Source: Fallopia convolvulus (Eukaryota; Streptophyta; Magnoliopsida; Caryophyllales; Polygonaceae). Taken from it: a stretch of 64,000 nt of DNA. Location of the stretch: assembly GCA_964016875.1 (NCBI GenBank), contig OZ024736.1, positions 42,006,707 through 42,070,706 on the forward strand, in the 5' to 3' direction. The position numbers and the translations under genes were made by a program. Below are positions 1-11,100 of the stretch, piece by piece (position 1 is the stretch's first letter; each line of letters opens with the position of its first letter). The notes under the pieces are model-generated. The model had not been told where the DNA came from. It worked only from the letters and a program-made list of their open reading frames with translations, and searched no databases.

Positions 1-379
1 TTTTTTATAAATAATTTTTTTATACAAAGCGCTAAAAATTGTATAGAAAGAAGTCTTTTATTATTTTATGCTTATGACCTTTAACCTTTTACTATTTTTC
101 TTTCTAGATTCACTAGGGACTGAGGGAGGTTTTCCACAAATCAAATATGTAACACGTAGAAGGGGCTATTTCCGGGGAGTGCTCTGAGATTTTGATATCA
201 CCTAATTAAATTCCTATACGAAAAATTATGTAAAAAACCTACATACGTACAGGAATGTTGGATTTTGCTAATTTCATTTAATTTATACAGAATTTTAAAA
301 ATCCTAGAAAATGAATTAGGCAGAGAATATTTTACTCATGTCCAGCCATTTGCTGATAATTAACAAGAAACAGATGCAA

Positions 380-616
380 TAAAAGTGACGTATGCGATGA
401 CTGTTTGATCGAACCCTCAAGATTCATCCCTAACACAAACCCGGAAACGTCTGAAACCATCTTTCCCTCTCGGCACCATACTACCATGTGTGCGTGTGGT
501 GTCCATCACTCTCATGCACAAACTCCAACTGTCCATGACCATATAATGCCTAATATCAGTTGAACCAATTGATTTCCCTTCCTTCCCAATCACTTACATC
601 AAATTCTCTATAAATA
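380..616 (+). promoter_or_regulatory. Proximal promoter of UGT copy 1
   Basis: A TATA box (TATAAATA, 609-616) lies 70 bases before the ATG at 679. Upstream, about 200 bases closely match the region before UGT copy 2, including a long identical stretch with a TGACGT core near 385 (the kind of site bound by TGA-type bZIP factors), a shared GTGTGGTGT block near 495 and a shared TTGAACCAAT block near 560. Conservation between paralogous promoters is seen directly; factor binding is inferred. Confidence 0.6.
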
Positions 617-678
617 TCACTTAAATTTCATAATCCCCAAAATCATCTCTACAAGCCCAAAATTCCCATCTGAAAACC

Positions 679-2440
679 ATGGTGACAAAAGCTGAAGCAA
701 TCCACGTAGTATTCTTCCCATTATTGGCGCACGGCCACATGATCCCTCTATTCGACGTGGCCCGCCTCTTTGCCGCCCGCGGCGTCAAGGCCACCCTAAT
801 CACCACCCCAGCCAACGCCGCCGTCTTCTCCAAATCCCGCGAAATCGACCTCGAAATCATCCCTTTCCCCGGGGAGCAAGTGGGCCTACCCGCGGGCATG
901 GAGAATTTTGAGCATATAAAAGGGGACGACATGCTCGTCAAGTTCCTAGAAGCAATCTGGCTGCTCGAGACGCCGGCGGAGCGGGTGCTGGAGCGGCTGA
1001 CGCCGAGGCCCAGGTGCCTGGTGTCCGACCTTTACCTGCCGTGGACGGCTGACTTGGCGGAGAGGTTCGGGATCCCGAGGCTTGCGTTCCACGGGAGCAG
1101 CTACTTCGGGATGTCGGTGTCGGACGCCTTGATGAAGCACCGGCCGTTTGTAGGGGTGGAGTCGGAGGACGAGGAGTTTGTTGTGCCAGAGGTGCCCGGG
1201 GAGGTGAGGCTCACCAGGCGGAAGTTGTCGCCGGCATTGAAGGATGCGGAAGCCGAAAATCAGGCCGGCGTCATCAAGCTGATGCAGGGGGCGTTTGAAG
1301 CGCAGAAGAAGAGCTATGGGGTGATAATGAACAGCTTTGAGGAGCTCGAGCCGGATTACGCTCGCCATTACCGGAATGTTATGGAGCTGAGGGCTTGGAG
1401 TATTGGCCCTGTTTCCTTGTGCAACAGGTCAGTTACTGTTCCATTGATTAAATAATTGCTAATGTTTCTTTTCTAATTGGTCAAATGCTTCAATATTTAC
1501 GGAAATAATCCCAAAATTAACATGGACTATAAGCAATTCCTAGAACTTGTCATTTGCTTATTATATTTTGATACAATTCTAAGACCAGCACTTGTCAAGT
1601 TCACTCGCAGTTCTTTCAATTTTGTTCCATTCTGCAATGAGAATTCTCTTCAAATTGACATTTTCTTCACCATTCACTATATCGATTTGCTAATTTCACA
1701 CTGCTGCAACGCGCAACAGGAAAATGGAGGACAAGGCGTCGAGGGGAAAGAAAGCAGCCATAGACGAGCACGAGTGCCTAAAATGGCTCGATTCAAAGTC
1801 CCCAAACTCCGTCATCTACATCTGCTTCGGCTCCATCACAACCATGTCCACCCGCCAACTCCGCGAGATCGCCCTGGCACTCGAGTCCTCTGACCAGCAT
1901 TTCATCTGGGTCGTCAGAAGACCCGAGGACACAAAGTCGATCAACGGCCCCAATCACACCAAGGAGGATGAAGAATGGCTACCGAGCGGGTTCGAGGACC
2001 GGACCCAGGACAGGGGACTTGTGATTAGGGGGTGGGCCCCGCAGGTCATGATCCTTGACCACGTGGCCACGGGCGGCTTTCTGACGCACTGCGGGTGGAA
2101 CTCGACCCTGGAGGGCATATCTGCCGGAGTTAACATGGTGACGTGGCCGATTTTCGCGGAGCAGTTTATAAACGAGAAGCTGATAACGGATGTGTTGAGG
2201 ACCGGGGTGTCGGTCGGGGCCAAGCAGTATTTTGACAGGGTGGTGGAGGTGGTGAGCGTGGGGAGGGACGCGGTGGTGGAGGCGGTTAGGAGGGCGATGG
2301 AGGGGGAGGAGATGAGGAGGAGGGCGGCCGAGCTCAAGGAGATGGCTTGGAAGGCGGTTGAAGAAGGCGGGTCTTCTTATGAGGGGCTCAGTCATTTGTT
2401 GAAGGAACTGAGGTTGATTGATGCTAGTGACGAGTATTGA
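679..2440 (+). CDS. UGT73-family UDP-glycosyltransferase, copy 1 (intact)
   Basis: This encodes a family 1 plant UDP-glycosyltransferase of the UGT73 (group D) type, a cytosolic enzyme that moves a sugar, usually glucose, from UDP-sugar to small acceptors such as flavonoids, coumarins or terpenoids. Exons are 679-1427 and 1720-2440 with a GT-AG intron in phase 2; the joined frame gives 489 residues, the usual family length. The catalytic His is H20 in the GHMIP motif and its Asp partner is D117 in the VSD-PW motif. The 44-residue PSPG donor box runs from W355 to Q398, starts WAPQ, contains HCGWNS and ends EQ; a final Gln fits UDP-glucose use. The start gives the same N terminus as copy 2. It is the first of three tandem copies. 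The acceptor cannot be read from sequence; group D members also accept saponins and brassinosteroids. Confidence 0.93.
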
Positions 2441-2467
2441 CCATTGAATGTTTAATCAAATTACTGT

Positions 2468-2473
2468 AATAAA
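2468..2473 (+). terminator. Polyadenylation signal of UGT copy 1
   Basis: An AATAAA hexamer lies about 28 bases after the stop codon of UGT copy 1, in AT-rich sequence. The position fits a plant near-upstream polyadenylation element; use of the site is inferred. Confidence 0.4.
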
Positions 2474-3641
2474 TAAATTTAAGATCAAGCGGGAGATACA
2501 ATTGTTAAACTGTTGAATGACATTGAAGACTTCGATATCAAATATTTAAAATTTTGATGGGACCATAGAGCTAGTGCTATTTGGAGGAGAGTCTTGTAGA
2601 TTAGAGATGAGTTGGTAATGTCCCTGAATGGAAATGCAAACCCAGTATGTCTGATGTCTAGAGGAGAGAATGTGGAGTGAGTGAGGGTAAGTGGGTCTGA
2701 TGCAAACTAAACACTCCCCTAATCAATATATATTCTAAAAAACACTAGGTGGATCATAGGTAAAGAGGGACCGTCTAGCGCCTAGACGAACAAAACGATT
2801 GTCTAGGCGGTCTTAGACGGACGTCTAGACGAGCTGGATGGCTAGGCGGGACCTCGACATGATTTTTAGAACATTAACCATAATTGCTTCATAGGGTAGT
2901 TGATCTTGAACAAAGGAGTCAATACAATGGACAAACTAATATAGATGAACATTGTACAAGATGAGAGTTGTGTCCTTTGTCACAACAATTGTCAAGAATC
3001 CTTGGAGTAGGTCTGGTGTAGATGTGACTTCTCATTGAAGGTACGGTGCTCAAAAAGGTCTTACAATATGCAAAGATTGGAGAATGGATTAGTAGCTCAA
3101 GACATTTTAAAGATATTTTAAAGATGAGAGCTACTTGATGTTTAATTTATGGAATATTGTCCACTGTGTTGTCATGTATTATGTTTGGGTTACAAGGAAC
3201 ATGAAAGTCTTCAAGAATAGGGACAACTTTGTAGGCGATTGCTCGAGAATGTGTATTTTGCATATTACAAATTGTGTAATGGTGAAATGGAAGAAAATGA
3301 ATTGAGAAACAAAGAGATGGATGGCAAGGGTTGGATTTTAGTTGAGTTGTAAATGTCTAGACTTGGATTAGGTGAGTTGTAAATTTCTAAGTAATCTTAG
3401 GATTTTTGTAACTTTTTGCACATATGATTATATGAATGAACATTCAAAAATAAATAGTTGGCTTAGCATCTTCCTCCTCCTTTCTTTCTACGAGCTACAT
3501 CAAATTATTGTAAATTTAAAAATTGGAGTAACAGTTATTTAAAAGAATCGTTGAAAAATAAAGAAACATAGTTGTAGAAAAGAACAAGCCCAAACGCGAA
3601 GGAAAAAATGAAATTTAATTTTAGGGTTTTGGATTTCCCTA
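2474..3641. other. Intergenic DNA without a recognised gene
   Basis: No coding frame stands out. Around 2772-2860 the sequence repeats short CTAGACG/CTAGGCGG-like words several times in both orientations. The rest is AT-rich and shows no conserved domain by eye. Confidence 0.5.
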
Positions 3642-4390
3642 GCATATGGCTTCGCCAACGAAACCTCCGACACCTGAGTTAGAGTCTCTTGCAACGGCCA
3701 CATGTATGACTGTATGAGCATACACAATTCGACTTCTGAAGTTGCAGTGTGAATGATTACGCTCCACGGTCTTGGAAAGATCTTGTAACCAGCGAGGCTG
3801 GAGAGAATTAGTGCATGGTCATGGATGAGTGTTTCTTGGATGATAAGATATGTATGTCCTTTCCAAAGGGTGAAGAGGAAGATCCCAATTTAACATATCC
3901 ATGGAAGTGCTCAACGCCTTGGCTCGAACTTGGCAGTTGTCTCTGATCGTTAACCCCCTTGAGAGCATATGTTGCCTCACGTCATCATGGAAAGAAAACT
4001 AAAAGAGATTTGGAAACCAAGCGGAAAGATTTTCATAACCGATTTACCGAATGGGTACTATGTTGTCAAATTTGAGACAGAAGGTAACAATAAAGCTTTA
4101 TTAGGTGGACCTTGGATGATTTTTGGGCAGTAATTCATTATCCAACAATGGCTCCCAGAATTTAATTCTTACACTAATGTTATCACTATGAAGCGGAGTT
4201 GGATCCGAATTACAAGTCTTCCAACGATTTTGTATGTGGAGAAATTAAGTTCTTCTTAAAATCGCAACGAGTAATGGGAAACTATCAAGGTGGATCAAAA
4301 GACGAGGGTTTACACTTAATTTCCATTAAGTGTGGATTTTATTGACATGTTGTGAGTAAATGTCCTTTGAATGATGTTTCTATTTAAGGG
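3642..4390 (+). mobile_element. Degraded LINE ORF1 fragment (DUF4283 plus zinc knuckle)
   Basis: From the ATG at 3987 the frame reads a DUF4283-like segment with IWKPSGKIF, DLPNGYYVVKFE and LGGPWMIFG, then a stop at 4130-4132. The same frame continues with QQWLPEFNS and WIRITSLP. At 4331-4366 a decayed CCHC knuckle remains (CGFY, stop, HVVSKCPL). This order is typical of the gag-like ORF1 of plant L1 LINEs. Upstream sequence from about 3642 holds a frame-shifted earlier part. Several stops show that it is dead. Confidence 0.7.
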
Positions 4391-4849
4391 AGTGAGATTG
4401 AGAAGAACATAAAGGGGACTGACCTAGCTCAATGCCTAGCTAATAAAGTCCAGCCCAACCAACGATGTCCCTTGGCATGGTGAATGGATGGGTCGGGTTA
4501 TGTAGATGATAAATTAAATCTTATCCATATTTGACTTGTAACCTGATTTACCTATAACGTACTTGAACAGCCATCCACCCGTTTTTTCGAGTTTTCACCC
4601 TTTTATTTGAGTCAGATTATTTGGGTGGGTTGATTATCTGCGAATAATGTCCAATCCTACTAAAACCGACAATTAATCGATTAAATCGGCGGTTAGCCAT
4701 TAAAATCTTAAATCGTGGGTTCGGATTTGGCCAAATATTAACCTTATTATGAACAAATTGGCAGTTTAGATCCAGTCCGGTTTGACGGTTCATGCCATGT
4801 GTAGATATGTTTATGTACATCTGTTGATGGATAAGAAACCACGGAGGCC
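4391..4849. other. Intergenic DNA, no gene seen
   Basis: AT-rich spacer between the LINE fragment and the UGT copy 2 promoter. Nothing with coding or repeat structure was recognised. Confidence 0.5.
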
Positions 4850-5096
4850 ATAAAAGTGACGTATGCGATGACTAGTTCTACTATGATGATGGGACTCTCA
4901 ATATTTATCCTCTTAACACAAAACCAGGAAACGTCAGACACCATCTTTCTATATGCATGGGTAATCTATATGTGTGGTGTCTATCACTCTCTTGCACAAA
5001 ACCCAACTGGCAGGCCATGAGAACATGCATGCAAACTCTAATATCAGTTGAACCAATCAATTTCCCTTCCTTCCAAATTACACTTCCCTATTTATT
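4850..5096 (+). promoter_or_regulatory. Proximal promoter of UGT copy 2
   Basis: This region is a diverged duplicate of the UGT copy 1 promoter and keeps the identical TGACGT-containing block near 4856, the GTGTGGTGT block near 4974 and the TTGAACCAAT plus CCCTTCCTTCC block near 5048. A TATTTATT element at 5089-5096 replaces the clearer TATA box of copies 1 and 3. The shared blocks suggest shared control; this is inferred. Confidence 0.55.
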
Positions 5097-5193
5097 CCAC
5101 CAAAACCCGCATTCTTAACCCACAAATCATATATTAGAACCAAAATCCTCTACTCCCAAAAACCCAAACACATATCTGACCGAAAATTAAACA

Positions 5194-8100
5194 ATGGTGG
5201 CCGAACCCGAAGCCGACGCCCTCCACGTAGTATTCTTCCCTCTATTAGCGCCCGGCCACATGATCCCTCTCTTCGACGTGGCCCGCCTCTTCGCCGCCCG
5301 CGGCGTCAAAGCCACCCTAATCACCACCACAGGCAACGCCGCTGTCCTCTCCAAATCCCTAGATGTCAACCTCGAAATCATCCCTTTCCCCAACGAACAA
5401 GTGGGCCTACCCTTGGGCGTGGAGAATTTCGAGCACCTAAAGGGACACGACATGCTCGGGAAGCTCCTGGAAGGGATCCGGCTGCTGGAGACGCCGGTGG
5501 AGCGAGCTCTGGAGCGGCTGACACCGAGGCCGACGTGCCTGGTGTCGGACTTCTTCCTGCCGTGGACGGCTGACGTGGCGGAGAGGGTGGGAATACCGAG
5601 GCTGACGTTCCACGGGAGCAGCTACTTCGGGATGTCGGTGTCGGAGGCCATGGGGAAGCACCGGCCGTTCGCCGGGGTGGGGTCGGAGGACGAGGAGTTC
5701 GTGGTGCCGGATGTTCCCGGCGGGAAGGTCAGGCTCACCAGGAGGAAGATATCGCCGCACGTCAAGGATGCGGATGACAAGATCGGCGTCAACGGGTTGA
5801 TGAAGACGGCGTTCGAGGCGGAGAAGAAGAGTTTTGGGGTCATAATGAACAGCTTTGAGGAGCTCGAGCCGGATTATGCTCACCATTACCGAAATTTTAT
5901 GGGGAGGAGAGCTTGGAGCGTTGGCCCTGTTTCCTTGTGTCACAGGTCAGCTACTGTTAGAGATTTGCATATTCATTACTAATTTTTTATTCTTTTCTTT
6001 TTAAAAAAATTTGTTCAACTTCGACCAAAAAAAAATTTGCTCAAGATTGGTAAAAAGTATAAATCATTGTCCTCGGTCGTAATTGATACTGCATTAATAA
6101 CGAATAGCTATACAATTAATTAGCATTAATTGTTCAAGATTCATGAAATTATTCATTTTCTCGTGAGTCAGTATTAGCTTAACCTTTGTCTTTCCTTTTT
6201 TTTGGTAAAATAATCTTTGTCTTTCCTTAATCACCACGATTTATTTATGCCTTTTAAGTTTTAAGGGACTATTGCCGTATATGCCAAAATTGATGTTATC
6301 AAGGACTCGGCATTGTAAATCTGATCAAGTCAACATCTACGACCATTCCGTCTAACTTATTTTGAATATTTTCTATTCAAAGAAGTAGGACAAATAAAAT
6401 CGTCCCAACAAATTAATTTGTATGATTGATTTACCAATTTAATTAACTAATTACTAATGTATATAAGTATATTTAATAAAATAATTTTATGTATTAAATT
6501 CGACCAATAAAGGGTTTCTTGCTTCATTCTTTTTGTTATGAAATAAACTTGTTCATAGGATAGAGTCTGTTATTTAAGTTATTTAATTTTATTCTACATT
6601 CTTTATGTAAGTCTGTTGCAAGTCAGAGTCTTAGGAGATTATTTAAGCTTTGATCGAGTCCTTAGGAAGTGCACAGCAAGCACTAAGATAGTGGAGTAGT
6701 TGCTGAATTCTAGCTAGGAAGTTATTGCATTGTAATCAGTTTTTCTTTGTGTTTTATATAAATCAGAAAATAGGTGATGGAGCCTTAGAGCGACACACCA
6801 CACCAAACAAATTGTCTAGTTCTTCCTCTGGTTCTTGCTGAAATTGTGTGATCAAATCGATCTAAAGCACAACATTTGGTATCAGAGCTTGGTGTGATCA
6901 CACACACTAAAGCCATGTCTCATCTCGATGTAGAGAGTGCGAGACAAAGGGAGTTGAGGGAACAGAGAGAAAGAGAACAGAGAGAGATATCGGAGAGAAA
7001 GGGAACAAACTCTCTCACCAGGAATTTCTGAAACACAGAATCAAGAGGGTGGGATACGAGTGCAGGACAAAGAAGGTTCTGTTACTTTGAAGTATCCCAT
7101 GCTCACGAGGAGTAACTACTCAGCCTGGGCCATAAAGATGGAGGTCTTTATGACTGCACAGGGAGTCTGGGATGCAGTGGAGTCAGAAGAGCCAGTTGAC
7201 AACAAAAGAGACAAGATGGCTTTGGCGGCTATCTATCAAGGCATAAGTGAAGATGTCTTGCTTCAACTTGGGGCCAAGAAGACAGCAAAGCAAGCTTGGA
7301 ACATGTTGAAGAGCATGAACCTTGGTGCAGACAAGGTGAAGGAGGTGAGAACTCAGTCACTTTGGCGTGAGTTTGAAGCCTTAAAGATGAGTGATTCAGA
7401 GAACATTGATGAATTCTCTGGAAAACTCACAATCATTGTCAACAAGTTAAGGGGCTTAGGAAACACTGTTGAGGAGATTCAAGTGGTGAAAAAGTTGTTG
7501 AGATCCACCTCACCAAAATTCCTTCAATTGGCTTCAACAATAGAAGAATTTGGGGATTTGAAGAACAAGACGACTAATGAGATCATAGGATCTCTCAAAG
7601 CTCACGAAGAAAGGCTACATGGGTGTGGAAACAAGTCAGATGAGACAGTCCTTCTCACACGTGCTGAATGGAAGGCCAGAGAAGAAGTAAAATTCTCAAA
7701 GAAGCCTTCTAGGGACCAGACCAGTGCAAGAGGTGGCAGGGGTCGAGGACGTGGGAGAGGAAGAGGAAAAGGAGGTGGTGATTCGAGTCGAGGCAATGAT
7801 GGAGAATCACAACAACAGAAAAACAAATTTGATAAAACAAAAATCAAATGCTACAGTTGTGGCCAGATGGGCCATTTTGCATCTGAATGCCCCAACAAGG
7901 AAGAAAAATCACACTTAAGTGAAAAACAAGAAGATGGAGAACCATCCTTGTTGATACTAGAAACTTGTGAGCTTGTCAGCTCGCAAGTGATTGATCCTGT
8001 TGTTGCCATGTTTCATGAAGAGAAGACTGTGGGTCAACAGAGATCAAATGTGTGGTATCTTGACACCGGAGCTAGCAATCATATGACTGGAGACATGACT

Positions 8101-11100
8101 TGCTTTAAGGAGCTTGATAAATCCATCACAGGAAGAGTCAGATTTGGTGATGGCTCTGTTGTAGATATTCTCGGGCAAGGGTCAGTGTTGTTCGAGTGCA
8201 AGAATGGTGAACATCTGATCTTGTCGAGGGTTTACTACATTCCAAGGCTTAAAAGCAACATATTGAGCCTTGGACAACTAGATGAGGGAGGAAGCACTAC
8301 TGTCATTGAGAATGGATGGCTAAAACTCTATGACAAGACAAAGAAGTTGATTGTCAAAGTAAGAAGACAGTCAAATAAGTTGTATGTGGCTGAATTTCAT
8401 CTAGCAAAACAAGTGTGTCTCATGTCCAAGATTAGTGATAAGGCGTGGCTGTGGCATGCACGGTTTGGGCACTTGAACTTTCACTCATTGAGGAAGCTAG
8501 CAAGCCAAGAAATGGTTGAAGGGGTGCCTATGATAAACCAAGTGAATCAGGTGTGTGATGGGTGCTTGATTGGCAAACAGCACAGGGCATCATTTCCTCA
8601 GCAAGTGCAGTTTAGAGCAAAGAAAAGGCTGGAACTCGTGCATGGAGACTTGTGTGGTCCAATCTCACCTACAACACCAGGGGAAACAGGTACTTCTTGC
8701 TTCTTGTTGATGACTTCTCTCGGTTTATGTGGATCTGGATGCTGAAAAACAAAGATGAAGCTTTTAGTGTTTTTAAAAGATTTAAAGCTGGTGTTGAAGT
8801 TGAAACTGAAACAAAACTGAAAGGGTTCAGAACTGATAGAGGAGGTGAGTTCATGTCCATAGCTTTCAAAGATTTTTGTGAAGCTGAGGGTGTGAAAAGA
8901 TTCTTCACAGCTCCATACTCTCCACAACAGAATGGAGTTGTGGAGAAGAGGAACCAAACAGTAGTAGAGATGGCCAGGAGTATGATGAAGAGTAAATCTG
9001 TTCCATCTAAATACTGGGGTGAGGCAGTGAAGACAGCAGTCTATGTTCTGAACAGGGCACCAACTAGGAGTGTGGAAGGCATGACACCTTACCAAGCATG
9101 GCATGACAGGGTTCCAAAAGTGCACCATTTGCGAGTCTTTGGAAGCTTGGCACATGTCAAAGAAGTGTTACCACATCTTCCAAAGCTTGCGGATAGAAGT
9201 ACCAAAGCAGTGTTGATTGGCTATGAAGAAGGTTCCAAGGCATACATGTTGCTTAATCCAAGAAAAAACAAAGTGTTAGTGAGCTGAGATGTCATATTTG
9301 AAGAAGAGAAGAGCTGGTGTTGGGAAGAGAAAGAAGTGCAAGTGGAAGGTGAAGAAAATACCTTCACTGTGCACTATGAAAACCAGACAAGAAGAGAACC
9401 AGTTGAGGATTCAGACTCTGTTGTTGTGCAGTCTGCAGGAAATTCAATTTGGGAATCTTCACAGTCAGATACCTCATCACCAAGCTCAAGTCATGACTCA
9501 AGCTCGTCCAGTTCAAGCTCTGGGAGCCCAAGAAACTTCAGATCACTTCAGGAAATCTATGATGCTACTAGGGAAGTAAGTGAAGAAGCTGGTCTTTGTT
9601 TCCTGTCAGTAGAAGAGCCAGCTAATTACGATGAAGCATCAAAAGTTAAACACTGGAAGCTAGCTATGATCCAGGAAATGGAATCAATCAAGAAAAATGG
9701 AACATGGGAGCTAACCACACTACCAAAGGGCCACAAAGCAATTGGTTTAAAGTGGGTGTTTAAGCTCAAGAAGAATCCTGAGGGAGAGATTATCAAATAC
9801 AAAGCAAGACTCGTTGCAAAGGGTTATGTGCAGCAGTTTGGTGTGGACTATAATGAAGGTTTTGCACCAGTGGCAAGGCTAGAAACCATTAGAACTCTAC
9901 TGGCTTATGCAACTTATAGAAATTGGGAGGTGCATCACATGGATGTGAAGACAACCTTCTTAAATGGAGATCTTGAAGAGGTTGTGTATGTAGCTCAGCC
10001 TGAAGGGTTCGTTGATAAGCAAAATCCACACAAGGTTCTTAGGCTTCACAAGGCCTTGTATGGACTCAAACAGGCGCCTAGGGCCTGGAACTCCATGCTT
10101 GACAAGAGCTTATAGTCACTTGGATTCAACAGATGTCCACAAGAGTATGCTGTGTGTAAGAGAAGGAAAGGAGATGATGTCATGATAGTTGGAGTTTATG
10201 TAGATGACCTCATCCTGACAGGCTCAAACCAGAAGATCATTAGAGACTTCAAAGTTGAGATGAAAATGAAGTTTGAGATGAGTGATTTAGGTCTGCTCAG
10301 CTACTATTTGGGTATGGAAGTGAAACAGAATGAAGATTCAGTATCATTGTGTCAGTCTGGATATGCAAAACAGATTCTTGAGAAAATGGGAATGAAAGAG
10401 TGCAATCCTTGTCAGATTCCTATGGAGCCAAGGTGTAAGATGAGTAAAATTGGAAATGGAGAGCCATTTGCTGATGAAACTCTGTATAGAAGTGTGATTG
10501 GTAGTTTGAGATATCTAGTTCATACTCGACCTGATATTACATACTCAGTTGGAGTGATGAGCAGATATATGGAAGCTCCCACCAATGCACACATGACAGG
10601 AGTAAAACAGATCTTGAGGTATATTCAGGGCACACTGAATTATGGAATTGTGTACAAAAAGGGGCAACAAAGTGAAGAGCTCACAGGATACAGCGACAAT
10701 GATCTTGCAGGTGATATAGACGACAGAAAAAGCACGACTGGTGTCATGTATTTTCTAGGTTCAAATCCTATAACTTGGGTGTCTCAAAAGCAAAAGGTTG
10801 TAGCTCTTTCATCCTGTGAGGCTGAATATATAGTTGCAACATCAGGTGCTTGTCAAGGGGTGTGGCTAGGAAGGGTCCTGACCAGTCTAAAGGAAGAACA
10901 AGTGAAGGCTGTACTGAAGATTGATAATAAGTCAACTATTGCTCTGGCAAGAAATCCAGTCCACCATGATCGAAGTAAACACATTGACACCCGGTTCCAT
11001 TTCATCAGAGACTGTGTGCAGCAAGGTGACATTACAGTGGAGTATGTCAAGACTGAAGAACAATTGGCAGACATTCTCACGAAGCCCCTTGGACGCCAGA

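Noticed and set aside
5437..5943. Long minus-strand frame antisense to UGT copy 2 exon 1 (similar ones at 946-1368, 15726-16148, 11973-12497, 24855-25376)
   Set aside because: Arg/His/Pro-rich shadows created by the GC-rich third positions of the UGT exons; they recur in all copies and have no domain.
6914..7030. ATG at 6914 as the Copia 1 Gag start
   Set aside because: It is out of frame with the Gag body at 7060 and reaches a stop soon; at best it marks an ancestral start followed by a frameshift.
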